Below are positions 6,615-7,177 of a DNA stretch of 7,177 nucleotides, piece after piece; the stretch's first letter is position 1, and each line of letters begins with the position of its first letter. The notes below the pieces were generated by a model. The model saw only the letters and a list, made by a program, of their open reading frames with translations. It made no database searches and was not told the DNA's origin. The stretch lies in the NCBI GenBank assembly GCA_002313925.1, contig DCAZ01000131.1, forward strand, positions 3,192 to 10,368, written 5' to 3'. A program made the translations under genes and the position numbers. The DNA is from Gemmatimonadales bacterium UBA1120. GTDB taxonomy: Bacteria > Gemmatimonadota > Gemmatimonadetes > Longimicrobiales > Gaopeijiaceae.

Positions 6615-7177
6615 ATGAATAAGACTAGGGTTTCCATAACGGGCCAACTTGCAGCGCTTATCCTCAGCGCTCTAGTAGTCGCTTCTTGCTACACAAATGT
6701 CTCAACGGTCGATGACAGGGCCCTATTCCCTGCCGGATGGATGTTTAGCGAGAGGGAAGAACCAGTTACTGCATCGAATGGCATGGTTGTGTCAACTGAC
6801 GAACTGGCAAGCCGCATTGGTGTTGACATAATGCGGTCAGGTGGTAACGCAGTAGATGCTGCCGTTGCAGTCCACTTCGCTCTTGCGGTAGTGAACCCCG
6901 AAGCCGGAAATATCGGTGGTGGTGGTTTCATGGTTACTCGCATGGCTGATGGTACAGCCGCAGCTCTGGATTTCCGGGAAAAGGCTCCTTTAGCAGCAAC
7001 CCGTGACATGTATCTAGATGAAGAAGGAGATCTCACAGAAAAATCCGTCATTGGACACTTAGCAGCGGGGGTACCCGGGAGTGTGGCCGGTATGTGGGCC
7101 GCCCACCAACGCTTTGGATCAATCGATTGGGAAGACCTTGTATCCCCTGCTGTCGAACTCGCCAACGGCTTTGAGGT
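6615..7177 (+). CDS. ggt: Gamma-glutamyltransferase, lipoprotein form (5' part, cut by window end)
   Basis: The first 187 residues are present and the frame is open at the window end; the family is usually about 550-600 residues. The enzyme cleaves gamma-glutamyl bonds such as that in glutathione and hydrolyses or transfers the glutamyl group, usually in the periplasm. Visible family signatures are GMVVSTDELASRIGVDIMRSGGNAVDAAVAV at about 56-86, the glycine-rich NIGGGGFMV at 99-107, LDFREKAP with Arg121 at the place of the arginine that binds the glutamyl carboxylate, and GVPGSVAGMW at 152-161. The self-cleavage Thr lies beyond the window. The N-terminus has a hydrophobic stretch (about 11-24) ending VASC, a lipobox with Cys25 as the lipidated residue, so the protein should be membrane-anchored. 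ATG 6615 is chosen because it starts this signal; the ribosome site is weak. It is transcribed away from murQ. Confidence 0.93.
   Translation, partial: MNKTRVSITGQLAALILSALVVASCYTNVSTVDDRALFPAGWMFSEREEPVTASNGMVVSTDELASRIGVDIMRSGGNAVDAAVAVHFALAVVNPEAGNIGGGGFMVTRMADGTAAALDFREKAPLAATRDMYLDEEGDLTEKSVIGHLAAGVPGSVAGMWAAHQRFGSIDWEDLVSPAVELANGFE

Noticed and set aside
6689..7165. 158-codon open frame on the minus strand
   Set aside because: It lies wholly opposite the well-supported gamma-glutamyltransferase frame, and its low-complexity Ser/Ala/Pro/Thr-rich translation is typical of a complement shadow.
1..7177. Search for CRISPR arrays, insertion sequences, tRNA genes or a defence system
   Set aside because: No regularly spaced repeats, transposase-like frame, terminal inverted repeats or cloverleaf sequence was seen. 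All larger frames are explained by envelope or metabolic genes.

Overview
The window reads as ordinary chromosome from a Gram-negative (diderm) bacterium. Base composition is balanced, roughly half GC by eye. The evidence for an outer membrane is a protein with an Omp85-type beta-barrel end, a lipoprotein signal, and a peptidoglycan-recycling enzyme. The mix of a peptidase/TolB-propeller/barrel fusion and a lipoprotein gamma-glutamyltransferase would fit a Gemmatimonadota-like or related environmental lineage. That placement is a low-confidence inference; nothing here is a taxonomic marker.

Layout from left to right. Positions 8-35 hold a GC-rich hairpin with a T-run that works as an intrinsic terminator for minus-strand transcription. 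A 223-3312 minus-strand gene encodes a large exported protein with a zinc-metallopeptidase-like domain (HELAH plus a downstream TEGLA motif), a six-blade TolB-type propeller and an outer-membrane barrel. Almost touching it head-to-head is a plus-strand gene (3318-3989) for an unrecognised small protein with four glycine-rich hydrophobic segments. That gene converges on, and overlaps by 55 bp, the end of a minus-strand GT-C family membrane glycosyltransferase gene (3935-5611). The glycosyltransferase gene follows murQ (5614-6510, minus) with a 2-nt gap, so the two form an operon. A 104-bp divergent intergenic region separates murQ from a plus-strand gamma-glutamyltransferase gene (from 6615) that is cut by the window end.

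Functional theme: the products act at or around the cell envelope. MurQ recycles a wall amino sugar in the cytoplasm. The GT-C enzyme would glycosylate a lipid-linked or protein acceptor on the outer face of the inner membrane. The gamma-glutamyltransferase is a predicted periplasmic lipoprotein, and the large fusion protein should sit in the outer membrane with its soluble domains in the periplasm. No pathway linking all of them can be read from the sequence. I see no mobile element, CRISPR array, RNA gene or defence system. The most unusual items are the three-part fusion protein and the extremely compact gene boundaries around 3312-3318 and 3935-3989.
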